Positions 29,607 through 36,979 of a stretch of DNA of 44,006 nucleotides are shown here, in pieces. The stretch is from IMG/VR virus record IMGVR_UViG_3300018424_000047, positions 1 through 44,006 of that record, one strand, 5' to 3'. The stretch is from a virus. The notes under the pieces were generated by a model. The model had not been told where the DNA came from, made no database searches, and saw only the letters and a program-made list of their open reading frames with translations. The stretch's first letter is position 1, and every line of letters starts with the position of its first letter. The translations under genes were made by a program, and so were the position numbers.

Positions 29607-30506
29607 ATGCAAATTAACTCATTATATTTATATCCAAATAAGTTGGATCTTTACACAAGTGATACCGCTTCTTGGACATCGGAGAGATATAGAATGGTCT
29701 ACAACCGCACACTAAAAATTTATAGAAGCGTGGATAATCGTATCGATATCCAACTGCGAAATAGCGATCAAAAAGCACTTAATGCAACAGGTAGTTACAT
29801 AGTTTTTAACCTTGTTTCCAAGGAAAATAACGATCTAGCACTACAAAAGGACTGCTCGATAGATGATCTAGCGGTTGGAAGAGTTTATGTTACTCTTACA
29901 GAAACAGAACTACAGGGTTTAGAACAGGGATATTATCAATACAGTTTCCACAAGGAAACGAGAGAAAATATCGATTCAGTTGAATACAAAGTTCTTACAA
30001 AGATGCCTCTGTATATGGATAGCCAATATGGAGCACTGGGTGATTTATATATTGAGGGAGATCTTGAAGGCAATCCTTATGATACCAAAACCATAGACAC
30101 GTTTAGAAAAATTACTAACTTTGATGTTGAGACTGAAAAGGACGAAACGACATCACCTCTTCAATATCCTAGACCAAATTTTTCACAAAATTACAACACA
30201 ACAGGATATGAGGAATACTTTATCAGCAGTATAATTGATGCCCAACCAAACGTATCCAAACCACAAAGTTTGCACACCTTCCAATTTTTCTACAAGGGAT
30301 ACACGGGTGAAGTTGTATTGGAAGGAACTTTGGGCAAGGGCGGAAATCCAATCGAAGGCTCTTGGACCACTGTCCAAACTTTCAATATTACTACCAGCAA
30401 TGTTAATGAATACCATAATGTGACTGGTAAGTATAATTGGTTTAGAATTAAGCATACTCCGGACACAACTAATACAGGAACAGTTGACAAAGTATTATAT
30501 AGATAG
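29607..30506 (+). CDS. Virion structural protein, baseplate/receptor-binding-like
   Basis: A 299-residue strand-rich protein. The N-terminal part resembles the domain at the start of baseplate upper proteins: KIYRSVDNRIDIQLRNSDQK (38-57), GSYIVFNLVSKENNDLALQK, and GRVYVTLTETELQGLEQGYYQYSF (88-111). A C-terminal carbohydrate-binding-like sandwich follows (FQFFYKGYTGEVVLEGTLGK, WTTVQTFNITTSNVNEYHNV, YNWFRIKHTPDT). It should be assembled on the virion, probably the baseplate. It is under a late-type promoter, unlike its neighbours. The promoter of the primase gene lies in its last codons. Confidence 0.78.
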   Translation: MQINSLYLYPNKLDLYTSDTASWTSERYRMVYNRTLKIYRSVDNRIDIQLRNSDQKALNATGSYIVFNLVSKENNDLALQKDCSIDDLAVGRVYVTLTETELQGLEQGYYQYSFHKETRENIDSVEYKVLTKMPLYMDSQYGALGDLYIEGDLEGNPYDTKTIDTFRKITNFDVETEKDETTSPLQYPRPNFSQNYNTTGYEEYFISSIIDAQPNVSKPQSLHTFQFFYKGYTGEVVLEGTLGKGGNPIEGSWTTVQTFNITTSNVNEYHNVTGKYNWFRIKHTPDTTNTGTVDKVLYR

Positions 30507-30512
30507 TATAAT
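30484..30512 (+). promoter_or_regulatory. Perfect consensus promoter giving a leaderless primase mRNA
   Basis: TTGACA (30484-30489), 17-base spacer, TATAAT (30507-30512), then six bases before ATG 30519. The -35 is inside the structural gene and the -10 begins just after its stop codon. Transcription should begin on the ATG. Confidence 0.87.
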
Positions 30513-30518
30513 ACTAGT

Positions 30519-31547
30519 ATGACATTTGTAATTGATAAGTTCCAATCTCTGCTTCCACCCCGAGCAAGATCCAATCCAAGCGGCTGGACTTCGTTCAATG
30601 CGCCCTGCTGTCATCATAGAGGACATAGCCAAGATAAGAGAAAACGTGGTGGTGTAAGATTCGATACGGGTGTGGTATTCAACTGTTTCAATTGCAAGTT
30701 TACAGCAAGTTGGCAACCTGGTAGACAACTTTCTGAAAAGTTTAAATCCTTATGTAGATGGATGGGTGCTTCGGAAGACACAATCAACGAAATGATATTC
30801 GAAGCATTGAAAACTGAATCACCAGACTACAAGCCAAGAGAATTACCTGCAAGGATTACATTTGCAGAAAAGAAACTTCCTGATAACAGTCTTCCAGTTT
30901 CGGAATGGCTAGAAGTGGATTTTAAAGGCAACGAAGTCATAGAACAGAATCTTGCAAGGGTTGTTGAATACATCTATGACAGAGGGTTTGATCCACTAAG
31001 CAAAAATTTTTATTGGACACCGGAAGAAGGTTATGCTGATAGAGTGATTGTTCCTTTTTACTATAAAGGAAAGATAGTTGGTAACACAGCAAGAAAAGTA
31101 AGAAGTGGAAGGCCTAAATATCTTAGCGATCATCACTCACAATTTGTGTTCAATGTTGATGAACAAAAGGAAGATCAACGATACATATTTGTAACAGAAG
31201 GTCCATTTGATGCTATGTCCATAAATGGTGTTGCTTTGCTAACAAACAATATTTCCGAGCAACAGTATAGAATTATACAGGGACTAGGACACGAAGTAAT
31301 TGTCATACCGGATCAAGATGAAGCAGGAAGCAACCTAATTAACAAAGCAGTTGAGTATGGATGGAGCGTTGCATTTCCTAACTGGGATGATGATGTAAAG
31401 GATGTCGCAGAAGCAGTAAATAGATATGGAGAATTATTTGTCATAGTTGATGCAATTAAGTCAGCACAAAGCGGATCTATCAAAATTAACATGGCTAAAA
31501 AATCCTTCGAAAAGAAACTGGAGAAGAATCGTGAATTGGTTAGTTAA
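30519..31547 (+). CDS. 61: DNA primase, T4 gp61-like
   Basis: Primase synthesises RNA primers for lagging-strand replication with the gp41 helicase. The N-terminal zinc site uses Cys30/Cys31/His32 and the NCFNC pair (Cys56, Cys59). The TOPRIM catalytic part is YIFVTEGPFDAMS near 222-234 with Glu227 and Asp231, followed by VIVIPDQDEAG (260-270). A C-terminal helical region ends the protein at 342 residues, the usual size. The Asp-x-Asp of the TOPRIM domain is in place, so it should be active. It is followed within 20 bases by a small basic gene and later by the helicase. Confidence 0.92.
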   Translation: MTFVIDKFQSLLPPRARSNPSGWTSFNAPCCHHRGHSQDKRKRGGVRFDTGVVFNCFNCKFTASWQPGRQLSEKFKSLCRWMGASEDTINEMIFEALKTESPDYKPRELPARITFAEKKLPDNSLPVSEWLEVDFKGNEVIEQNLARVVEYIYDRGFDPLSKNFYWTPEEGYADRVIVPFYYKGKIVGNTARKVRSGRPKYLSDHHSQFVFNVDEQKEDQRYIFVTEGPFDAMSINGVALLTNNISEQQYRIIQGLGHEVIVIPDQDEAGSNLINKAVEYGWSVAFPNWDDDVKDVAEAVNRYGELFVIVDAIKSAQSGSIKINMAKKSFEKKLEKNRELVS

Positions 31548-31632
31548 AAAAATTAAGGAACTATACTACGGTTATAAACTTAAAAAGAAGATAAAGGAGA
31601 TGAGGAAGAAAGATCCTTTTTTATACAAATGA
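31531..31632 (+). CDS. 33-residue basic phage peptide, GTG start
   Basis: A very small gene overlapping the primase 3' end. GTG 31531 lies seven bases after GGAG (31520-31523). The peptide starts NWLVKKIKELYYGY after the initiator and ends KEMRKKDPFLYK, a helical, strongly basic sequence with a C-terminal Lys-Lys-Asp-Pro-Phe block. Comparable short peptides with a RKKDPF-type ending are common in marine T4-like phages. It may bind nucleic acid or membrane surfaces; no function is known. It overlaps the next gene by four bases. Confidence 0.7.
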   Translation: MNWLVKKIKELYYGYKLKKKIKEMRKKDPFLYK

Positions 31633-32246
31633 TTTTACAAAACACATATTACTATTGGCAGGAAGCAATAGATAAGGAAACTTGCGAAAAAATTATAAGC
31701 CTTGGCTTAGGCAAGACTCCTGAAGAAGGTTTGATTCATAGAAAAGAAAATAAACCAATGAACGAAGGACTGGCTTCTAATTTAGAACAGAGAAGATCCA
31801 TGGTATCGTGGTTGGATGAACCTTGGATTTATGAATTACTACAGCCATACATACACACGGCAAACAAAGAAGCAAACTGGAACTTCCAATGGGACTTTAC
31901 CGAGATGTTACAGTTTACAGTATATGACGAAGGACAACACTATAATTGGCACCCTGATCAAAATGCTTATCCATATCATCATGATGATGGAGAGAACCTA
32001 GAAGGAAAGATTAGAAAGATAAGTGCCAGCATTTTATTAAACGATCCTTCGGAATATGAAGGAGGAGAGTTGGAATTTGATTTAGGTCGAATAGATGGAA
32101 AACCGGCTTCCGAAACTTGCGATCAAATTAGCAAGCAAGGTTCGATTGTGGTTTTTCCTAGTTTTGTTTACCATAGAGTAAAACCGGTAACCAAAGGAAC
32201 TAGATATAGTTTGGTAATGTGGAATTTGGGGCATCCTTATAAATGA
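31629..32246 (+). CDS. Prolyl-4-hydroxylase-type 2OG-Fe(II) oxygenase, copy 5
   Basis: This is the most classical of the six: a 205-residue PKHD/P4H-type enzyme. HYNWHPDQN (104-112) has His108 and Asp110. ISASILLNDPSEYEGGELEF (131-150) is the typical S-x-x-x-x-L-N-x-x-x-x-Y-x-G-G-x-L-x-F block. SIVVFPSFVYHRVKPVTKGTR (172-192) has the distal His182 and 2OG-binding Arg192. It probably hydroxylates a protein or peptide residue. An extra His/Asp run (PYHHDDGEN) after the H-x-D is unusual. It overlaps the small basic gene by four bases. Confidence 0.9.
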   Translation: MILQNTYYYWQEAIDKETCEKIISLGLGKTPEEGLIHRKENKPMNEGLASNLEQRRSMVSWLDEPWIYELLQPYIHTANKEANWNFQWDFTEMLQFTVYDEGQHYNWHPDQNAYPYHHDDGENLEGKIRKISASILLNDPSEYEGGELEFDLGRIDGKPASETCDQISKQGSIVVFPSFVYHRVKPVTKGTRYSLVMWNLGHPYK

Positions 32247-32482
32247 CCGAATTTAGAACTGGTATATTTAAACTGCTCGAGAAACTCATTGGAGGTAGCA
32301 GTTTAGGGTTAGCAATAACTTATACCCTTGGACACATCATAATTGCTATGATCGTTGTCAAACTAATAACAGGTGCAACACTTGAAATGGCAGCATTGGA
32401 TGCCGTCATAGAACCAATCATTAATGGTGTTTGGTTTTATATATTACACAGAGCATATAAGAAGTATAAAGGTATAGAATAG
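32243..32482 (+). CDS. DUF2061-like small membrane protein
   Basis: A 79-residue protein with two membrane helices, about 19-44 (SLGLAITYTLGHIIIAMIVVKLITG) and 50-70. The order KLLEKLIGGSSLGLAITY, a middle TGATLEMAALDAVIEPI and an ending YILHRAYKKYKG fits the DUF2061 pattern (short basic start, two helices with a central acidic E-P and a C-terminal basic HRxW/Y-like tail). It probably resides in the host inner membrane. Its last base is the first base of the carbamoyltransferase start. Confidence 0.72.
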   Translation: MTEFRTGIFKLLEKLIGGSSLGLAITYTLGHIIIAMIVVKLITGATLEMAALDAVIEPIINGVWFYILHRAYKKYKGIE

Positions 32483-33954
32483 TGATAACATGGGGAATTT
32501 CAGCAAACAGCCACGACGGATCATTAGCCGTTTTTGACGATGACGAATTAGTATTCGCGAGTCATACGGAAAGATTCAGTGGACTTAAAAATGATCCCCA
32601 TCTTAACAAGCCGATAATCGAATATGCAAAACAGTGGGGTGAACCACAGGAAGTAATATGGTATGAAAAACCATTTAAGAAAACAGTAAGACAAGTAGTT
32701 GCAGGACAGGGATGGAATTGGAATGAAAATAATATCAAGACCTACCTCAAACAATTTAACATTAATGCACCCTTAGGTTACAGTAGCCATCACGAAAGCC
32801 ATGCAGCCGCAGGATATTACACAAGCGGATATACCGATGCTACTATTATTTGCATTGATAGCATAGGGGAGTTTGAAACGCTAACCATATGGGAAGGTAA
32901 AGGAAACAAAATTAATAAAGTATTCAGCCAAGGATATCCTAACAGCATAGGACTATGGTATAGTGCAATGACCCAGCGTGTTGGATTAAAACCCAACGAG
33001 GACGAATACATTCTAATGGGAATGTCAGCATACGGTGATGCAAGAAAACACTATCATCACATGAAGGAAACATTTTTTAAACTAGGTCCTCACATGCATT
33101 GGCAGTTTCCTAGTGTTGAATTTAAATCTAACTTGCACAGGGGTTGTAGATGGTATTTGGAAGGATATAATAGATGGACTGACAAATTAAACATTGCAGC
33201 AGCAACACAATCCTTATACGAGGAAATTTTTATAGGATTGATAGAATATTGTCGTGCAAAATTTAAGAGCAAAAATTTAATTGTAATGGGCGGGTGTGCA
33301 TTAAACTGCAAGGCAAATAGCAAGGCATATAGTTACTATGATAATGTTTGGATAATGCCAAACCCGGGTGATGCAGGAAGTTCCGTCGGTGCTGTATTAG
33401 CAAAGAAACAAAAACACATAAAATGGACTGGACCTTATTTGGGTTATGATATTAAACAGGAATATCCCGTTGATAATTTGTTTAGAGAACTAAAGGACAC
33501 AGGCATAGTAGGAGTTGCTAACGGTAAGGCAGAGTTTGGACCAAGGGCACTTGGTAACAGAAGTTTGTTGGCAGATCCGAGAGGAAAGAACATGAAGGAC
33601 TTAGTGAACACAGTTAAGAAAAGACAAAAGTATCGTCCTTTTGCACCTGCAATTCTAAAAGAACACGTGGAAGAATATTTTTACGGTGAGGTAGGACCAT
33701 ACATGCAATATACTGCAAAGTGCAGAAAGCCTGATGAGTTTCCTGCCATTATTCATGTAGACGGAACATCAAGAGTCCAAACTGTAGGAAAAAATGACAA
33801 CACGGGTTTGAGAGAACTTTTGGAAAGATGGTATGCCAAAACAGGTTGCCCAATGTTATTGAACACTAGTTTAAATATCAAAGGAAAGCCTATGGTAAAT
33901 GATGAAAAGGATGCAAAAAAGTTTGCTCATAAGTATGGTGTGAGTGTATACTAA
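32482..33954 (+). CDS. Carbamoyltransferase, NodU/TobZ type, copy 1
   Basis: Enzymes of this family move the carbamoyl group from carbamoyl-phosphate via carbamoyl-AMP to a hydroxyl. The start is GTG 32482, sharing a base with the previous stop. SSHHESHAAAGYYTSG (100-115) carries the metal-binding His pair. MGGCALNCKANSK near 270 is the ATP-binding part. The C-terminal domain has EFGPRALGNRSLLADPR near 350-366, YRPFAPAIL and LNTSLNIKGKPMV. Length 490 is slightly below the usual 550-600. It would decorate a sugar, nucleoside or glycan; the acceptor is unknown. A second, diverged copy is at 36980. Confidence 0.9.
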   Translation: MITWGISANSHDGSLAVFDDDELVFASHTERFSGLKNDPHLNKPIIEYAKQWGEPQEVIWYEKPFKKTVRQVVAGQGWNWNENNIKTYLKQFNINAPLGYSSHHESHAAAGYYTSGYTDATIICIDSIGEFETLTIWEGKGNKINKVFSQGYPNSIGLWYSAMTQRVGLKPNEDEYILMGMSAYGDARKHYHHMKETFFKLGPHMHWQFPSVEFKSNLHRGCRWYLEGYNRWTDKLNIAAATQSLYEEIFIGLIEYCRAKFKSKNLIVMGGCALNCKANSKAYSYYDNVWIMPNPGDAGSSVGAVLAKKQKHIKWTGPYLGYDIKQEYPVDNLFRELKDTGIVGVANGKAEFGPRALGNRSLLADPRGKNMKDLVNTVKKRQKYRPFAPAILKEHVEEYFYGEVGPYMQYTAKCRKPDEFPAIIHVDGTSRVQTVGKNDNTGLRELLERWYAKTGCPMLLNTSLNIKGKPMVNDEKDAKKFAHKYGVSVY

Positions 33955-33987
33955 TAAAATAATTAAGTATGAAGGTGATAAAGATTA

Positions 33988-35421
33988 ATGGCAAATACTA
34001 AAAATTACGATTTCGAAGTTCAAAAAGTATATCTGGAAATGATGCTGGCAGATGCAGAAACATTTGTTCGTTGTCAGGGTATTTTTGATCATACACTTTT
34101 TGATAGAAAGTTACAGGATGCCGCACAGTTTATAAATGAATACACAAAGCAATATAGTGTTATGCCAGACTATGAAACAGTAAATGCAAGTTGCAGAACT
34201 GACTTAACAAGACCATTGGATATAAAAGACGGTCACATGCAATGGCTAATGGATGACTTTGAAAGTTTTACAAGACACAAGGCACTTGAACGTGCAATTA
34301 TTAATTCAGCAGAACTATTAGAAAAGAATGACTATGGACAGGTAGAAGCCATGGTTAAGGATGCTGTGCAGATTGGATTGGCACGTGATATGGGAACAGA
34401 CTATTTTGAGGATCCACGTGCTAGATTAATGGGTTTGAAAGACAAGAACGGCCAAGTTAGCACTGGTTGGGAAAGCATGGATAGAAAACTATTTGGTGGG
34501 TTCAACAGAGGTGAACTAAACATTTTTGCAGGTGGTTCGGGTGCAGGTAAATCTTTGTTCTTGGCGAACTTGGGTGTTAACTGGGCACTACAAGGTTTGA
34601 ACGTTGTTTATCTAACACTAGAACTTTCAGAGCAGTTGGTTAGTATGCGTATTGACAGTATGACCACTGGAATTACAACAAGAGATATTTTTAAGAATAT
34701 CGATGATGTTGAAATGAAAGTTAAGATGATTGGCAAGAAGTCAGGTGCATTCCAAGTTAAGTATATGCCAAGTGGTAAGACTGCAAATGATATTAGGGCA
34801 TATCTAAAAGAGTTTGAAATCAAGACAGGCAAGAAAATTGATGTATTGCTTGTGGATTATCTAGACTTGCTAATGCCAGTTGGAAAAAGAATTAGTGCAG
34901 AAAATTTGTTCGTTAAGGACAAGTATGTATCAGAAGAATTAAGAAACTTGGCAATGGAACTACAGTGTGTGTTTGTAACTGCGGCACAGTTAAACAGGGG
35001 TGCAGTTGAGGAAGTAGAATTTGATCATTCACACATTTCAGGCGGACTGTCTAAGATTCAAACTGCTGATAATGTTATAGGTATTTTTACAAGTCGTGCA
35101 ATGCGTGAGCGTGGTAGATATCAATTGCAGTTAATGAAAACACGTTCGTCAAGTGGTGTTGGTCAAAAAGTAGATTTAGAATTTAATGTTGAAACTCTTA
35201 GAATTAGTGATCTTCCAGAAGATGAACAGGAAGCATCAAACGGAGCAAACAGAGGAAGCAGTAGTATTATAGATTCAATCAAGAGAAAATCTGAAGTTCA
35301 AAGCACCCAAGAAAATGATGATCCGACAAAAGGAGCATCAATAGGCAAAATTAAAGGTAAGGTAGAATCTACTAAACTTAGAGAGATTTTGAATAGCATG
35401 GGTGACAATGAAGAACTCTAA
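33988..35421 (+). CDS. 41: Replicative DNA helicase, T4 gp41/DnaB-like
   Basis: A hexameric 5'-3' helicase of the T4 replisome. The N-terminal helical domain spans about 1-140. The RecA-like domain begins with STGWESMDRKLFGGFNRGEL, then IFAGGSGAGKSLF (180-192) as Walker A. VDVLLVDYLDLLMP-type Walker B is at about 281-292 (IDVLLVDYLDLL), VTAAQLNRGA is motif H3, and SGGLSKIQTADNVIG is motif H4. Length 477 is typical. The ribosome site is AAGGTGAT. A possible but poor promoter (TTGCTC, 18 bases, TATACT near 33923-33952) precedes it. The last 14 bases overlap the next small gene. Confidence 0.94.
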   Translation: MANTKNYDFEVQKVYLEMMLADAETFVRCQGIFDHTLFDRKLQDAAQFINEYTKQYSVMPDYETVNASCRTDLTRPLDIKDGHMQWLMDDFESFTRHKALERAIINSAELLEKNDYGQVEAMVKDAVQIGLARDMGTDYFEDPRARLMGLKDKNGQVSTGWESMDRKLFGGFNRGELNIFAGGSGAGKSLFLANLGVNWALQGLNVVYLTLELSEQLVSMRIDSMTTGITTRDIFKNIDDVEMKVKMIGKKSGAFQVKYMPSGKTANDIRAYLKEFEIKTGKKIDVLLVDYLDLLMPVGKRISAENLFVKDKYVSEELRNLAMELQCVFVTAAQLNRGAVEEVEFDHSHISGGLSKIQTADNVIGIFTSRAMRERGRYQLQLMKTRSSSGVGQKVDLEFNVETLRISDLPEDEQEASNGANRGSSSIIDSIKRKSEVQSTQENDDPTKGASIGKIKGKVESTKLREILNSMGDNEEL

Positions 35422-35653
35422 AGTTACACTAATGGAATTTGATAAGGCAAGTGGTCCCACCGAACACTATGATATTCCGTGGCCAAAGGTGCAAAAGGAA
35501 TTAGGTGTTGATCATGTTGACTGGTTATACAAACAACCCGTTGACAAATGCCAAATGATACTAGAACTTTCTCCTAATGGATGCATGAAACTTGTAGCAG
35601 AGTTTTATGATAAAGAACTAAGTAAAACATATCATTTGATGTGGGCAAGGTAA
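35408..35653 (+). CDS. Small conserved protein after the helicase
   Basis: An 81-residue protein of unknown function starting MKNSKVTLMEFDKASG. It has strand-rich blocks YDIPWPKVQKELGVDHVDWL and KCQMILELSPNGCMKLVAEFYD. ATG 35408 is within the helicase end, so translation is coupled. A GTG at 35402 is an alternative. A role in replication or as a small adapter is only suggested by position. Confidence 0.72.
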   Translation: MKNSKVTLMEFDKASGPTEHYDIPWPKVQKELGVDHVDWLYKQPVDKCQMILELSPNGCMKLVAEFYDKELSKTYHLMWAR

Positions 35654-35656
35654 AAG

Positions 35657-36181
35657 ATGATACACGACTTATTTAAAACACTAGCATACCAATACGATAT
35701 CAAGGATTGGGGAAATAAAAAATCTAAACTCAACAGTCTTATAAACGCTAACAAGTTTACAAGAAATCCATTGCAGAATTTTTCCAGCGATAGAAACGAA
35801 GATAAAGTTTCTTATGTAAATGAATTTTGTGAAATATTCAAGGATGAACTGGATCAGTTCAAGCAGGAACTAGGAGTTACTGGTTTTGATGTTACTGATG
35901 CATGGACAGTAAAATACGATAAGGGCGATTTCCACGTTCCGCATAATCACAGCGGAAACGGATTTAGTGGAATTGTATATTTGGATTTTGATCCAAGCGA
36001 ACACACTACCACTTATTTTGTGAGCCCCATAAATGATCCAGTAACTGATCAGACCCAGATAATGGAATCGCCAGGTGCTGAAGGAATGATGTTAATTGTT
36101 CCTAGTTGCATAATGCATTATACAATACCTAATAAGTCTGATATTCAGCGATCAATAGTAAGTTTCGATATTAAGTTTTAG
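35657..36181 (+). CDS. 2OG-Fe(II) oxygenase-like protein, copy 6
   Basis: A 174-residue dioxygenase-like protein. TVKYDKGDFHVPHNHSGNGF has the metal-binding His-x-His, followed by SGIVYLDFDPSEHTTTYF. MMLIVPSCIMHYTIPNKSDIQRSIVSF supplies the distal His and 2OG-binding Arg. It is compact and lacks the N-terminal strands of copies 1 and 3. It lies three bases after the small post-helicase gene, so it belongs to the helicase transcript. Confidence 0.82.
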   Translation: MIHDLFKTLAYQYDIKDWGNKKSKLNSLINANKFTRNPLQNFSSDRNEDKVSYVNEFCEIFKDELDQFKQELGVTGFDVTDAWTVKYDKGDFHVPHNHSGNGFSGIVYLDFDPSEHTTTYFVSPINDPVTDQTQIMESPGAEGMMLIVPSCIMHYTIPNKSDIQRSIVSFDIKF

Positions 36182-36192
36182 TGCAATAGTCA

Positions 36193-36200
36193 GATAAATA
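36193..36200 (+). promoter_or_regulatory. T4-late-type promoter with start codon at predicted +1
   Basis: GATAAATA is followed by CTGAT and then ATG 36206. The five-base spacing puts the expected late transcription start on the ATG, as at 7171. Confidence 0.7.
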
Positions 36201-36205
36201 CTGAT

Positions 36206-36919
36206 ATGCGCATTAAAGATTTATTATTCGAACAGGCAGATTTTGTAACAGTCAATCGTAGACTGAATCCTAAGTTGTGGGAAAAAGACGAATTAAAGCC
36301 TGAAATCAAAAAGCAATTAGTCAAGATTGCAGAAGTATTCCAAGAGTTCATAGGCATTGATCTTGATGTAATAGATTTTACTATTACGGGTTCAAATGCA
36401 AATTATACCTGGACAGAATACTCGGATCTTGATCTACACATAATTGTTAAGGGAATGCCGGACGAAAAGGAACGCGAGTTATTCAACGCAAAGAAAGCAT
36501 TATGGTCAGAAGAACACAACATCACAGTAAAAGGCCTGCCTGTAGAGTGTTACGTGCAAGGCGAAGACGAACCTCATCATTCAACAGGGGTATACAGCAT
36601 ACTGGCGGATCAGTGGTTGGAAAAGCCAAAGAAGGTGAAACCAAAGATTGACGATGCGGCAGTAAAGGCAAAGAAAAACAGTCTACATCATGATATAGAA
36701 ACTGCACTGCTCAGCAAGGACATAACAAAACTAAGAGCAGTGAAACAAAAGATTACACAGATGCGCAAGGCAGGATTGGAAAAAGCCGGAGAATGGTCCA
36801 CAGAAAATCTTGTATTTAAGATCCTTAGAAACCTAGGAATGATAGACAAACTTGCACAGGAAATCAGAGATCTCGAAGACCAAGAACTAAGCCTGGAACA
36901 AGCAGATATTCTTTCCTAA
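36206..36919 (+). CDS. Polymerase-beta-type nucleotidyltransferase
   Basis: A minimal nucleotidyltransferase of the pol-beta fold: DFTITGSNANYTWTEYSDLD (57-76) carries Gly62-Ser63 and the catalytic Asp74 and Asp76, followed by LHIIVKGMP. The C-terminal half is helical and basic (KKVKPKIDDAAVKAKKNS, then a long RKAGLEKAGE helix) and may bind RNA or the partner. Such proteins transfer NMP to RNA or protein, including antitoxin-type toxins, but no antitoxin is visible. The late, leaderless promoter is odd for a regulatory enzyme and suggests it could be packaged or act late. It has 237 residues. Confidence 0.83.
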   Translation: MRIKDLLFEQADFVTVNRRLNPKLWEKDELKPEIKKQLVKIAEVFQEFIGIDLDVIDFTITGSNANYTWTEYSDLDLHIIVKGMPDEKERELFNAKKALWSEEHNITVKGLPVECYVQGEDEPHHSTGVYSILADQWLEKPKKVKPKIDDAAVKAKKNSLHHDIETALLSKDITKLRAVKQKITQMRKAGLEKAGEWSTENLVFKILRNLGMIDKLAQEIRDLEDQELSLEQADILS

Positions 36920-36950
36920 TCACAATAAACAAATCAAAAAAACAGCACAA

Positions 36951-36957
36951 ATAAATA
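36951..36957 (+). promoter_or_regulatory. T4-late-type promoter motif ATAAATA
   Basis: ATAAATA lies 22 bases before ATG 36980 of the second carbamoyltransferase. An AGGA ribosome site lies between, so this late transcript has a leader. Confidence 0.6.
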
Positions 36958-36979
36958 TTCGTATTAATAGGACTTACGA

